61,951 bases of DNA from Gammaproteobacteria bacterium (GCA_013288125.1 JABDCN010000007.1:1-61951); one strand, 5' to 3'. Counted from the first letter of the stretch, positions 1 through 8,445 are shown. The notes: generated by a model from the sequence alone, not told the origin. Made by a program: numbers and translations.

Positions 1-1582
1 ATTCATTTATTTTATTAGATACTAAACCAATTCTATTATAAGTTTCATCAAGATATCGTGTTAATAATTTTGGTAAAATATCTTTATCGGCTAATTGCAT
101 GGCGTGTTCATTGCCCAAAATAATACTTTGAAAGCCATTATTAAATTTTTCTATGCCACTTTTAATTTGAATGCATAATTCATTTAACACACGAAAGATT
201 GCGATAAAATGATTAGGATGTTTCACGTATATTTCACCTAATTGCTTAATACTCTTAATTAAATGTGAAGATAAATATTGCAATAATATAATTTGATGAC
301 AGATGCGAGAAAGATCTGAAATTAATTCCGCTCTTTCTAAGCATTCATTTTTATCGCTGACATGAATAATGGCAGGTAAGTTATCATGATTATTCGTATC
401 AATTTTAATTGTTATAAAATTTTCATATTTCTTGAAAAATAATTTTAAATCCTTATATTTTGATTTAATTTTTGAATTTTCGCTGCTAGACATTTTTTTC
501 GTTGAATTAATTTGTTCAAGCGAAGGTAAAGCAAATAATGCCTCTGGCGAAAGAATATCATCGCATCGTAAATTATTATTTTGATTGAGGGTCTTGATAT
601 AATATGTTGCTAATGTAGTGACCCAAGGTTTGAATAAAGTTTTGGAAATATTAATTTCGCGATCAGACCATAACACAAGTCCCACAAATGAAGTATTAAT
701 ATAATTTTTTCTTAATCTTCCTTTTGAAATATCACTCATTGAAGCAGATTCAATGTATTTCCATTTACTTTGGTCAGTACAAATCATTGCAAGACATCTG
801 ATAAGATTGTCAGCGTTTTTAATGCAACTACCTCTCAATTGCTTAATAATATCTTCCAAAGATAAATATTCTTGATGTCTTTCAAGTTGAACTTTAGCTG
901 CTTGCAAATCTTGAAAAACAGGTCCAAGTCGGCTAAAAACTTGTGTGATTTCTGTTTTACTTCGTGAGGCTATGCGCTGTATAAATTCACTTATGCTATC
1001 GAGATAAGCAATGTCATAATCATATCCTTGAAAGTTTAAACATTTATCTTCTAGCATTTTCATAATGTAGCAAAGCACGCCGGCGGTAATATCATTTGTC
1101 ATGCCACGATCTAAATAAAAAGATTTAATTTTACGGATAGCATCTAATACTTTCATGTGATAAATGGAAAGAGCAGGATCTTCGTTATCATAATCAATAT
1201 CACCCATCCCTCTGATTTGTTCATCTGTCATATGCATTGAATCGACGTCATCGCCGTTATATTGAAATATAGGTGGAAAACCACGAATTTCACTTGTATC
1301 TCGCACATAAATTGTTTTCAACGTCTCGTTATACATAGAGATGATGGCATCAATCTCTTGTTTATGTATTTTCTTTTGATAGTGTTTGTATTTTGTATAA
1401 GCGTACGTAACGCCAATAGCAACAACGATTGCACCACCAACAGCAAGTTGTGCAATACTATTTGGCGTAACAGACATACCTAAACTGGTTGGTGAGGCAG
1501 TGGGTCCATTTGTATTTAATAAACCAGCGAGAGTATTCGTGGTTGTTGTAGTGTTGGGATCTGTGAAATTGGGTGATAACAT
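1..1582 (-). CDS. Large hypothetical protein with one N-terminal membrane helix (3' end outside window)
   Basis: Translating the reverse strand from ATG at 1582 gives about 527 codons without a stop up to the left edge, so the C-terminus is missing. AAGGAG lies about 8 bases before the ATG, which fixes the start. The N-terminus is Thr/Asn-rich (residues 8-25), followed by one hydrophobic helix (about 38-55, core VGGAIVVAIGV) and a basic stretch (YKHYQKKIHKQ). The rest is soluble, mainly alpha-helical by composition and rich in Ile, Leu, Lys and Ser. I recognise no domain. A CTTAA-N6-CTTAA direct repeat stands about 70 bases upstream. Single-gene layout, size and that box fit a Legionellales secreted effector or membrane-anchored protein; this is inference. 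The reading frame is certain, the function unknown. Confidence 0.8.
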   Translation of the reverse strand, partial: MLSPNFTDPNTTTTTNTLAGLLNTNGPTASPTSLGMSVTPNSIAQLAVGGAIVVAIGVTYAYTKYKHYQKKIHKQEIDAIISMYNETLKTIYVRDTSEIRGFPPIFQYNGDDVDSMHMTDEQIRGMGDIDYDNEDPALSIYHMKVLDAIRKIKSFYLDRGMTNDITAGVLCYIMKMLEDKCLNFQGYDYDIAYLDSISEFIQRIASRSKTEITQVFSRLGPVFQDLQAAKVQLERHQEYLSLEDIIKQLRGSCIKNADNLIRCLAMICTDQSKWKYIESASMSDISKGRLRKNYINTSFVGLVLWSDREINISKTLFKPWVTTLATYYIKTLNQNNNLRCDDILSPEALFALPSLEQINSTKKMSSSENSKIKSKYKDLKLFFKKYENFITIKIDTNNHDNLPAIIHVSDKNECLERAELISDLSRICHQIILLQYLSSHLIKSIKQLGEIYVKHPNHFIAIFRVLNELCIQIKSGIEKFNNGFQSIILGNEHAMQLADKDILPKLLTRYLDETYNRIGLVSNKINE

Positions 1583-1649
1583 GGCTGCTCTCCTTGTCTT
1601 AGTGTGATTTTTTAAGTGTCTCCTTACCAAAAATTTTCTAATATTAATC

Positions 1650-1665
1650 TTAAGAAAAAATTAAG
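1650..1665 (-). promoter_or_regulatory. PmrA-like box (CTTAA-N6-CTTAA)
   Basis: On the reverse strand CTTAATTTTTTCTTAA is a direct repeat of CTTAA with an 11-base period, about 68 bases upstream of the ATG at 1582. It has the form of the PmrA response-regulator box known upstream of Legionella and Coxiella effector genes. The region is A+T-rich, so a chance match cannot be excluded, and no well-placed -10 element is obvious. Confidence 0.4.
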
Positions 1666-1730
1666 ATTTTTTCAGATTGAGTATCAAGTGTATGTATCTT
1701 TGCTAAAATTATTTTTTATTTAAATCTTTT

Positions 1731-2414
1731 TTATAGGGTTAATACTGTTTGTATATGTAGAATTTCAGTTATTTTTTTTCCATTCCAAATATATTTCAAA
1801 TGAGAAATTTGTTTTGGGATGGAGACAGTAGGAGGTCGAAAGGCTGCAATACAAATACCGCGCGAGTCTCTTACACTATTGTATATTATTCCCCATGCAT
1901 TTTTAGCGCGTAAAGTTGCCCCAAATTGTTGCGAATCTGAATAATGATCGGGATGATGCAAGTATTGATATGATTTTTTTCTTATATTATGCAAGGGTTT
2001 AACAATTTTTCCTTCATATACTCGCATGGTTAATTCTAATGGCCCTTCATTTGTTGCGTTTAAAAATTTTTCCCTATGATGAATAGTTTCTTTGATAGCT
2101 GTTTCTTGTGAAAGACTGGCATAATATATACCAAAACTACCATCAGAAAATCGAGAAGGTTGAGATAAATGCGTGAATGCAGCCATTACAACAGAAGAAC
2201 CCGCACCGCTTACTCGATCTTCAGGTGAAACTAAAAAGATATCTCCTGCTTCTTGACGTAATCTTTCATTAGTTCGACTTTCAATTTCCCAAAGTGTTTC
2301 CATTTCTGTTGGATCAACTAATTCTTCAAAAAAATTAATTGGTGGGTAAATAGAGGGAATAATTCTATATTGCTGTTGACCGTTTTTATTAATTAAAGGT
2401 GGCATAATTAACAT
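1731..2414 (-). CDS. RES-domain toxin of a RES/Xre toxin-antitoxin pair
   Basis: A 227-aa protein with the RES core: an Arg-containing segment (SQPSRFSDG), then FGIYYASLSQETAIKET, where Tyr and Glu match conserved active-site positions, and a later Ser-rich strand. Known RES toxins degrade or modify NAD+, and here the target would be the host cell's own NAD+ pool. The N-terminal ~75 residues before the core make it longer than the minimal ~150-aa form at 39784-40245. It starts 7 bases after the stop of the antitoxin gene, as expected for a two-gene TA operon. An in-frame ATG three codons later is an alternative start. The family call is confident; activity is inferred. Confidence 0.88.
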   Translation of the reverse strand: MLIMPPLINKNGQQQYRIIPSIYPPINFFEELVDPTEMETLWEIESRTNERLRQEAGDIFLVSPEDRVSGAGSSVVMAAFTHLSQPSRFSDGSFGIYYASLSQETAIKETIHHREKFLNATNEGPLELTMRVYEGKIVKPLHNIRKKSYQYLHHPDHYSDSQQFGATLRAKNAWGIIYNSVRDSRGICIAAFRPPTVSIPKQISHLKYIWNGKKITEILHIQTVLTL

Positions 2415-2421
2415 AAATCAA

Positions 2422-2814
2422 TTAGCCCCGTTCAGCATCCAAATATCGACGGACATCTGCTAAATCAATGACTCTTCCAATTAGTAGTTTATCCAATGCA
2501 CGTTTACCGCCAAACAACGGTGCTGTATTTGGTTTTTTTATCCATTGATTTGCTGTCACTTCTGAAGGAAGTAAAATTCTCAGTGCTTTATAAATTCCTA
2601 AAATATATGAAATTCTTTCTAAGGTGTCTTGTGTTAATGAACCGTCTTTATTTTTTTTCCATCGATAAAATGTTGCGGGTGTAGCACCGAGTATGGTTCT
2701 TTCTTCTTCAGATGTTAATTGCCATTTATGTGTGATGCCAAAAAAAGCTTTTAATGCAACAGCATTTTTATTAACTGGAGAGGCATTTGAAGTAGATTTA
2801 CGTATCGTATGCAT
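2422..2814 (-). CDS. Xre/MbcA/ParS-type antitoxin for the adjacent RES toxin
   Basis: A 130-aa protein with an N-terminal Xre-like helix-turn-helix (LTSEEERTILGATPATFYRW) and a C-terminal ParS/MbcA toxin-binding part (ALRILLPSEVTANQWIKKPN, then GGKRALDKL and a DVRRYLDAER end). It should bind and inhibit the RES toxin and repress its own promoter. I chose ATG 2814 because AGAGGT lies about 6 bases before it; an earlier ATG at 2832 has no good ribosome site. Two repeated operator-like sequences lie in the promoter directly upstream. First gene of the operon, with the toxin second. Confidence 0.88.
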   Translation of the reverse strand: MHTIRKSTSNASPVNKNAVALKAFFGITHKWQLTSEEERTILGATPATFYRWKKNKDGSLTQDTLERISYILGIYKALRILLPSEVTANQWIKKPNTAPLFGGKRALDKLLIGRVIDLADVRRYLDAERG

Positions 2815-2846
2815 AATAACCTCTGTGAACATAGTATCTTACTTAT

Positions 2847-2895
2847 AGTATATTATCAATTGAGATATTATTCAATTTAATTATCAAATGAGATA
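2847..2895 (-). promoter_or_regulatory. Promoter and double operator of the RES/Xre module
   Basis: On the reverse strand TTGAAT (2875-2870), a 17-base spacer and TATACT (2852-2847) form a good sigma-70 promoter for the antitoxin gene. TATCAATTGAGATA (2854-2867) fills the spacer and TATCAAATGAGATA (2882-2895) lies just upstream of the -35. Each has inverted TATC/GATA ends. Two near-identical boxes 28 bases apart straddling the -35 are what an autoregulating Xre antitoxin would use. The repeats are seen; the binding protein is inferred. Confidence 0.65.
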
Positions 2896-2921
2896 AATGA
2901 ATGGCGACAATAAATTATAAC

Positions 2922-4166
2922 TTATTGTTTTATCTGGTATTCTTTCATACCTGTTTTAATTAATAAATAATAATTCACACAAGTCAATAACATTAAGCCA
3001 AGGTAAATATAAGCAACGACTAAACAATTATTCGCATGAATAAAACTCATCACAAAAGCAGTTAAACTCGTGATAGACATATTAATTAAATTCATTGTCG
3101 CAGATGCACTGCCTGCTAAATGTCTAAAGAGAGACAATCCTTTTCCCATACCAGCAGGATAAATAATTCCACAGGCCATAAACATAAATAAACTGGGAAT
3201 CACGATGAACCAAATATTTGTATTATTGATATGTGCGAGCAATACGCCGCTTGCGGCAACTAAAGTAAAAAAAATCATCGCATAAAAAAAGATATCTTCA
3301 GGATAAAAATGTTTGAGTAATTGTCGACAAAGAAAAGTACTGACTAGAAATGCTAAACCTAACAACAAAGCGATTTTTCCAAAATAGATAGAAGAATAAC
3401 CCAATGAAGTTTGAATTAAGAATGGGCCTAATGTGCTAAATGCAATGAGTAAGGAATAAACAATACCCATGAGAATTACAATACCTAAAAAAAGTCGATG
3501 TGTTGCGATTGTAATAAAGTTAGTTTTAAGTTGCTGAAATTGTAAGGGTTGTCTATTAAAATGTGTTTCTGGAACAATAAACATAACCGCCAATAATCCT
3601 ATTAAACCCATGAAGGCATAAAAATAAAAACACATTTGCCAATTAAAATAAAATTGCAAATAACCACCAATTATAGGGCCGATAATAGGACCGATTCCCC
3701 ACATGGTAGCGATGAATGTCGCTGTTCGAATTAATTTTTCTTTGGGTAAAATATCAGACAAAATTGCGCGGCCATTTACACCAAAGCCTGCAATGGCAAA
3801 TCCTTGCAAAAAACGACAGCTTAACAACAAAATTGGTATATTAAAAATAGCAGGCAAGATACTCACAATAACAAAAATGAAAAAGCTGCATAATATAGGC
3901 TTTCGTCTTCCAATGGCATCAGATAAAAATCCAATGCAAAAAGTTCCTAGTGTATATCCGAGTAAATATAACGTGACTAAATTTTTTGAAAAAGTATTTG
4001 AAGTGTGAAGATCAAGACTGATGGCTGGTAAAGAAGGTGCAATTAAATCTATTCCCATGCCGGTTAAGGGATATAAACTTAAAAGAGTGATAATAATGAG
4101 TTTGATTCGTTTTTCGGATAAAGAAGAAACAAATGCTTGTTGTGTTATCGTTGAATCATTTGACAT
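2922..4166 (-). CDS. MFS drug-resistance transporter, Bcr/CflA type
   Basis: A 414-aa membrane protein with about 12 hydrophobic helices, the normal length for the DHA1 group of the major facilitator superfamily. The signature loop between helices 2 and 3 is present (GFLSDAIGRRKPIL), and helix 5 has the proton-coupled exporter motif C-like stretch (GIGPIIGPIIGGYL). N-terminal residues 1-20 are cytoplasmic and polar. It should sit in the inner membrane and export small toxic compounds in exchange for protons; substrate not predictable. It is a single gene between the RES/Xre module and a divergent secreted-protein gene. The ATG at 4166 has AAGGG about 11 bases upstream. Confidence 0.85.
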   Translation of the reverse strand: MSNDSTITQQAFVSSLSEKRIKLIIITLLSLYPLTGMGIDLIAPSLPAISLDLHTSNTFSKNLVTLYLLGYTLGTFCIGFLSDAIGRRKPILCSFFIFVIVSILPAIFNIPILLLSCRFLQGFAIAGFGVNGRAILSDILPKEKLIRTATFIATMWGIGPIIGPIIGGYLQFYFNWQMCFYFYAFMGLIGLLAVMFIVPETHFNRQPLQFQQLKTNFITIATHRLFLGIVILMGIVYSLLIAFSTLGPFLIQTSLGYSSIYFGKIALLLGLAFLVSTFLCRQLLKHFYPEDIFFYAMIFFTLVAASGVLLAHINNTNIWFIVIPSLFMFMACGIIYPAGMGKGLSLFRHLAGSASATMNLINMSITSLTAFVMSFIHANNCLVVAYIYLGLMLLTCVNYYLLIKTGMKEYQIKQ

Positions 4167-4478
4167 ATTTTACATACCCTTTTTAAGCAGCCGTAAACGA
4201 AAAAAAGAAAAATTTTAAGGAAAAGCATTGTAACACCGTTATCCGGTATTGCTATATTTCGGTCTTGTTTTGCATGCAGCCATCGACCGCAGTTTATCTA
4301 AAATATAATTTGGTTTTGTTTAAAAAATAATCTTAATTTGCAAATCATTCATGAAAATTGAGTAGATTTAGATTTTAACTGGTGATATAATGCGCATAAT
4401 AAAGTCAGTTTTTAATATTTTTTAAAAAAAATGATCAAATATAAAATAACGTTCATATTCAATGAAGAGAATTTAGAA

Positions 4479-4910
4479 ATGACTCATGAAACCAAAAAAA
4501 AATCTATCTTAAAAATACTTAAGTCTTTTGGTTTTATTATATTGCTTTTGCCTCTAATAGCATATGGAAGCGAATTTTCACCAGCCTGTCCTTCTAAAAA
4601 AGAAGTACAACAAGCCAACTTAGATCATGCAGCATATAATAAAAAAACTAATCGGTATGATGTGCAAACGGAGAAATGGATTGTTAGCAAAAGAAATTGG
4701 ATTATTTCTACAAGTGTGCAAGCCAATTCAACTAAAGAAGCCATTAACAAAGCTAATAAAATTCTTTTAAAAATAAAAAATAATGACCAAATAAAAGCAA
4801 AACATTTTTTATCTCAGGACAATAATTTAATTTTTTGGATATGCACGTGGGAAACCAACGCAAATGCCAAAATCACAGCGCTTTCAATGAGTGTCATCGA
4901 GCGAAACTAA
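4479..4910 (+). CDS. Small secreted protein, possibly DUF4949-like
   Basis: From ATG 4479, preceded by an AGAGA-containing stretch, the product is 143 aa. An earlier in-frame ATG at 4431 has only A/T upstream and would bury the signal peptide. Residues about 10-32 form a basic then hydrophobic signal peptide (GFIILLLPLIAYG). The mature part has a Cys near its start (SPACPS), a Trp-rich middle (WIVSKRNWII), an Ala/Asn helix (KEAINKANKIL) and a final Cys (FWICTWE). From memory this pattern resembles small Legionellales periplasmic proteins grouped as DUF4949, but I cannot confirm it. Its stop overlaps the start of the next gene, so the two are probably co-translated. Confidence 0.68.
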   Translation: MTHETKKKSILKILKSFGFIILLLPLIAYGSEFSPACPSKKEVQQANLDHAAYNKKTNRYDVQTEKWIVSKRNWIISTSVQANSTKEAINKANKILLKIKNNDQIKAKHFLSQDNNLIFWICTWETNANAKITALSMSVIERN

Positions 4911-5494
4911 TGTATTTTGAACAAGTTTTAAAAAATCAGTTTACTAAAAATATTTTTATAATCACTTTTCTTATGTTGGCCATGCAAGCTATCTTGCTTA
5001 TTGCTATGGGTCAACCATTAATTTGCGCTTGTGGATATATAAAATTATGGGAGGGTATTGTTTTAAGTAGCGGCAATTCTCAACACCTCACTGATTGGTA
5101 TACTTTTTCACATATTATTCATGGATTTCTTTTTTATTTTTTATTTTGGTTAATTTTTCCTAAAATGCCTATTCCAATACGTTTTTTAATAGCTTTAGGT
5201 GTTGAGGTTTCATGGGAGATTTTTGAAAATACGCCCATAATAATAGAACACTATCGTCAACAAGCTCTTGCTTCAGGATATATTGGAGATAGTGTGCTCA
5301 ATTCTTTAAGTGACTCGATTTCTATGATGATAGGGTTTTTGACTGCTTATCTGCTTCCATGGTGGACTGTCATTATTATTGGATTAGGACTCGAAGTTTG
5401 GGTTGCTTATGAAATTCATGATAATTTAACTTTAAATATTATCAATCTTATTCATGTTTTTCCATGGATTAAAGCGTGGCAAATGGCAGTTTAA
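4910..5494 (+). CDS. DUF2585 (UPF0314) integral membrane protein
   Basis: A 194-aa protein with four or five hydrophobic helices. The family signature is clear: LWEGIVLSSGNSQHLTDWY, then FSHIIHGFLFY, VSWEIFENTP, IIEHYR, and GYIGDSVLNSLSD. Members are conserved in alpha- and gammaproteobacteria and their function is unknown; the conserved His, Trp, Glu and Asp residues in membrane loops suggest a catalytic or metal-binding site, which is inference. I start it at the ATG inside TAATG, overlapping the stop of the secreted-protein gene by one base. A longer frame from 4835 would read antisense-like, low-quality sequence over that gene. Confidence 0.85.
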   Translation: MYFEQVLKNQFTKNIFIITFLMLAMQAILLIAMGQPLICACGYIKLWEGIVLSSGNSQHLTDWYTFSHIIHGFLFYFLFWLIFPKMPIPIRFLIALGVEVSWEIFENTPIIIEHYRQQALASGYIGDSVLNSLSDSISMMIGFLTAYLLPWWTVIIIGLGLEVWVAYEIHDNLTLNIINLIHVFPWIKAWQMAV

Positions 5495-5633
5495 AGGTAC
5501 TAAAGAATTTCCCACATAACATTGCTATCACACAAAACGGTAACCTTGCTTACTAGTCATTATTTTTGAGACAATGGAATTTATATATTTTTTAGTATAT
5601 ATTTATATATATCATTTTATATAGGAGAAAAAT

Positions 5634-5870
5634 ATGGGGGTTCCATTAATGATACAGGAAAAAGATAACCAAAGAATTGAGCATTTAAAAAAAGACCTAG
5701 GTATACATAAAAAAATTGATGTTGTTAGGGCAGCACTTTTGCTGCTTGAAAAGGAAGCGGAACGTATAAAAAGAGCTAAGCGCTGGAAACGTGCAGCTGC
5801 ATTAGTAGCTGCAAGTAGTCATAAAGTCAATAAGGAATTTCAACGCCATTCAAGGATAAAATCGAAATGA
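5634..5870 (+). CDS. Antitoxin paired with MazF-type toxin
   Basis: A 78-aa, strongly basic and helical protein. The N-terminal ~45 residues (DNQRIEHLKKDLGIHK, then KIDVVRAALLLLEKEAER) look like a ribbon-helix-helix or short helical DNA-binding unit; the tail is rich in Lys, Arg and Ala and would wrap the toxin. AGGAGA lies 6 bases before the ATG at 5634, so I keep that start rather than the Met five codons later. It overlaps the toxin by four bases (ATGA), the classic coupled TA layout. The upstream 60 bases are almost pure A/T with alternating TATATA runs; no clear operator could be defined. Confidence 0.8.
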   Translation: MGVPLMIQEKDNQRIEHLKKDLGIHKKIDVVRAALLLLEKEAERIKRAKRWKRAAALVAASSHKVNKEFQRHSRIKSK

Positions 5871-6217
5871 TCATACCGAAACGCTGGTATATTTATACGG
5901 TAGATCTGGAACCGCGTATTGGAAAAAAAGCAGGAAAACAAAGACCTTGTTTGGTAGTTCAACCGACTGAATTTTCAGAAGGTGGTCTTAAAAGTACCGT
6001 TGTTATTCCGATTACTTCTAAAATTATTGAAGGTGATACATTTCCATTAAGAGTAAAAATTCCGCGCGGTGTCGCAGGATTAAAGAATATGAGCGATTTG
6101 TTAATAGACCAAATACTTGCATGGGATAATAGTTTTTTCCGTCAGGAATTAGGCATCCTGCCAGATGATTTAATAGATCGTGTCAAGGCAGCATTAAAGG
6201 ATTTCTTAGAACTATAA
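5867..6217 (+). CDS. MazF/PemK-type endoribonuclease toxin
   Basis: A 116-aa protein of the normal MazF/PemK length. The N-terminal strand carries the family pattern: an initial beta strand (RWYIYTVDL), the KQRPCLVVQP loop with the conserved Arg and Pro, then TVVIPITSKI with the catalytic-site Thr/Ser. These toxins cut mRNA at short sequence motifs in the cytoplasm when the antitoxin is degraded. Translationally coupled to the antitoxin through ATGA. It differs clearly in sequence from the second MazF-type toxin at 11408-11731, so the two modules are not a recent duplication. Confidence 0.87.
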   Translation: MIIPKRWYIYTVDLEPRIGKKAGKQRPCLVVQPTEFSEGGLKSTVVIPITSKIIEGDTFPLRVKIPRGVAGLKNMSDLLIDQILAWDNSFFRQELGILPDDLIDRVKAALKDFLEL

Positions 6218-6234
6218 GTCGTGCTAATTAAAAG

Positions 6235-6288
6235 GTTGCACTTCGAACTAGTTTCCCCAAATCGGCAGAATCTCAAATGAAGTGCGAC
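6235..6288. repeat. Inverted pair resembling IS30-type terminal sequences
   Basis: GTTGCACTTC (6235-6244) and GAAGTGCGAC (6279-6288) are inverted with one mismatch, 34 bases apart. The inner sequence reading left from 6288 resembles IS30-family ends from memory. It may be a solo remnant of such an element; no matching copy flanks the transposase at 7462. Confidence 0.4.
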
Positions 6289-6299
6289 ATCATAAGATG

Positions 6300-6340
6300 T
6301 TGACAAACTAACACCGTTAGTATTAAACTAACGGTGTTAG
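6300..6340 (+). promoter_or_regulatory. Promoter and perfect palindromic operator of the TetR gene
   Basis: CTAACACCGTTAGT (6308-6321) and ACTAACGGTGTTAG (6327-6340) are perfect 14-base inverted arms around a 5-base spacer. TTGACA (6300-6305) lies just before, and a TAAACT -10 candidate 18 bases downstream falls inside the palindrome. A TetR dimer bound here would block transcription of its own gene, the usual autoregulation of the family. The ATG follows 18 bases after the right arm. Confidence 0.75.
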
Positions 6341-6358
6341 TTAATTTGAGTATAATTC

Positions 6359-6985
6359 ATGGCAAAGAGAAATTTAACAAAGCAAAAAATTTGTGATGCC
6401 GCTATAAATCTTATAGAGCTCAATGGCCTAGAAGGATTGAGCATGCGCAAGCTTGGTTCCAAACTGGACGTAGAGGCAGCTTCTTTGTATAACCATATTG
6501 CAAATAAATCAGGGCTATTTGATCTAATTCAAGAACATTTGTATTCTCAGATTCCTACTAATTTTACTAATAAAAATTGGAAAAATCATTTACTTGATCT
6601 TTCAATTTCGACTAGACAAGGTCTTCTACAAGTTCCTAGAGTTGTTTTATTATTTGCCACGCGTCCCACTATAACAAAATCATCTTTAAAACAGGCCGAA
6701 ATTACTCTAAATATTTTAATTAAAGCAGGATTTAAACAATCAGAAGCTCTTTCAATTTTCAGAAACTTACACGTATATATTCTGGGTCATGTTTTAGCTG
6801 AGGTAGGGCAAGTTCCGGGAGAATCAGATAATAGCAATGAACCTTCGATTAATAATATTAATATTGATGAATATCCAATTTTAAAAAAAACTTTTTCTTA
6901 TAAATCGAATATAGATTTTGAAAAAGGGTTTAGGTTGGGTTTGCAATGCATAATTAATGGTCTAGAAATTTTATTACGAGGATAA
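6359..6985 (+). CDS. TetR-family transcriptional repressor
   Basis: A 208-aa protein, normal TetR length. The N-terminal DNA-binding domain is clear: KQKICDAAINLIELNG, then LSMRKLGSKLDVEAASLYNH as the helix-turn-helix and KSGLFDLIQEHL. The C-terminal ~140 residues form the helical ligand-binding and dimer region of the TetR class (TetR_C-like). It has a perfect palindrome over its promoter and is followed after 4 bases by a small membrane-protein gene, so it most likely controls itself and that protein in response to a small molecule. The ribosome site is weak (GAG 8 bases before ATG). Confidence 0.88.
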   Translation: MAKRNLTKQKICDAAINLIELNGLEGLSMRKLGSKLDVEAASLYNHIANKSGLFDLIQEHLYSQIPTNFTNKNWKNHLLDLSISTRQGLLQVPRVVLLFATRPTITKSSLKQAEITLNILIKAGFKQSEALSIFRNLHVYILGHVLAEVGQVPGESDNSNEPSINNINIDEYPILKKTFSYKSNIDFEKGFRLGLQCIINGLEILLRG

Positions 6986-6989
6986 AACA

Positions 6990-7448
6990 ATGATGCTGTT
7001 TTTTATATTATTACAGTTTTTACTACTATTATTCATGCTTTTTCATGATTGGGTGCCTGTTGTTCCATTTAATGATATTGAGGCACTCAAAATTTCAGAT
7101 AGTACTTTTTATCGTTTATTGGGCTCCGTTATTAATGGGTTAACAGTTTTGATCCCCTTAATAATAACTTTAAATTATTATCAAAAACCCAGCATGCCAT
7201 CATCAGCAGTAATCACCTTAATATCTTTTTATTTCCTGCTAACAGTAGGAACTATTTTAAGTTGGTGGACTCCATATTTTTTTGGTAGCTCACAAAAACA
7301 TAAACAAGCATTTAATAAATTTAAGAATACACATCATTTTTTACCTGAACGTGGGGATAATATCATCCCTAATACTTTGCACATCGTTTTGCATTTACAG
7401 GTATGGACATGTTTAGGAATTTCAATTTATTTATTCGTTGCTCATTAA
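6990..7448 (+). CDS. Small four-helix integral membrane protein
   Basis: A 152-aa protein with hydrophobic helices at about residues 1-20, 45-65, 72-92 and 130-150, separated by a polar loop (SSQKHKQAFNKFKNTH). I do not recognise the family. GAGG lies 8 bases before the ATG, and the gene starts 4 bases after the TetR gene, so it is the likely regulated target: perhaps an exporter subunit or stress-related membrane protein. The transposase frame begins within its last codons, but the transposase most likely starts after its stop. Real gene likely; role unknown. Confidence 0.7.
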   Translation: MMLFFILLQFLLLLFMLFHDWVPVVPFNDIEALKISDSTFYRLLGSVINGLTVLIPLIITLNYYQKPSMPSSAVITLISFYFLLTVGTILSWWTPYFFGSSQKHKQAFNKFKNTHHFLPERGDNIIPNTLHIVLHLQVWTCLGISIYLFVAH

Positions 7449-7461
7449 TTTAAGTAGCAAA

Positions 7462-8445
7462 ATGATAAAAGCATATCGACACTTAACCGAAAAAGACAGA
7501 ATATTTTTACGTATAATGTTAGAAAAAAATTATCCAAAAAATAAGATTGCTAACATATTAGGTGTGAATCGATCAACAATATATCGTGAAATCAAACGCA
7601 ATGGGTTTGTTCATTGGCATAGCAAAAAACAAATATACTGGAATGATGTTGCGCATAAAAAATATCTTGAACGTCGAAAAAAAGGAACAAAACTATCAAA
7701 AGATAATGAATTACGTGATTACGTTCACTTAAAATTAAAATCAGGGTGGTCACCATGGCAAATTGAAGGTCGTTTAAAACGTGAAAACAACAATGAGTGT
7801 GTTATTTCGCATGAGACTATTTATCGCTATATTTATAATGATGCAGCAATACGAAATCAAGTTTACAAAAAACTAAGAAGAAAGCACTTTTGGCGTATTA
7901 AACATAATTCCAGAAAACCCCGAGTGCCTAAAGAATTACTTATAAATAATCGCCCAGAAATAATAAACACACGTGAGGAATTTGGTCATTGGGAAGGTGA
8001 TCTAATGATGTTTAAACAGGGCATCAAAGGTAATCTAATTACATTACGTGAAAGAAAATCACGATATATTATAGCTATAAAAAATCTTAATAAAACTGCA
8101 ACTGGCACGGCATTAACTTTAATCAGTAGTGTTAAGAAAATCAAAAAACATATTAAATCTATAACATTTGATCAAGGTTCCGAATTCAATAAATATCAAT
8201 GGATAAAAGAGTGCTTTGCAACAGATATATATTTTTGCAAGCCTGCATCGCCTTATCAGAAAGGTGCGGTTGAAAATGGTAATGGTGTAATCAGGGCTGA
8301 ATTGCCAAGAGATTATAATATTGAATTGCTCAAGCATAAACATATTGCTGAATTGATTGATGAGATTAATAATAGACCGTTAAGGTGTTTGGGGTATTTG
8401 TCACCGAACGAACAATTTCAAACTTATTTATACGATGATGGATAA
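7462..8445 (+). CDS. IS30-family transposase
   Basis: A 327-aa protein with the IS30 layout. An N-terminal helix-turn-helix reads YRHLTEKDRIFL then IANILGVNRSTIYREIKRNG; a second helical domain follows (SGWSPWQIEGRL, ISHETIYRYIY). The DDE catalytic core has Asp in FGHWEGDLMMF, Asp in SITFDQGSEF and Glu in GAVENGNGVIR. The end (NRPLRCLGYLSPNEQF) is also typical. I start at the ATG whose product begins MIKAYRHLTEKD; an upstream frame only overlaps the previous gene. The protein appears intact. No terminal inverted repeats are visible: genes lie 13 bases before and 7 bases after it, so it may be immobile on its own. Confidence 0.9.
   Translation: MIKAYRHLTEKDRIFLRIMLEKNYPKNKIANILGVNRSTIYREIKRNGFVHWHSKKQIYWNDVAHKKYLERRKKGTKLSKDNELRDYVHLKLKSGWSPWQIEGRLKRENNNECVISHETIYRYIYNDAAIRNQVYKKLRRKHFWRIKHNSRKPRVPKELLINNRPEIINTREEFGHWEGDLMMFKQGIKGNLITLRERKSRYIIAIKNLNKTATGTALTLISSVKKIKKHIKSITFDQGSEFNKYQWIKECFATDIYFCKPASPYQKGAVENGNGVIRAELPRDYNIELLKHKHIAELIDEINNRPLRCLGYLSPNEQFQTYLYDDG

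Noticed and set aside
1262-1483. Forward 73-codon frame
   Set aside because: It lies antisense to the large protein whose reverse frame runs unbroken from 1582 to the edge.
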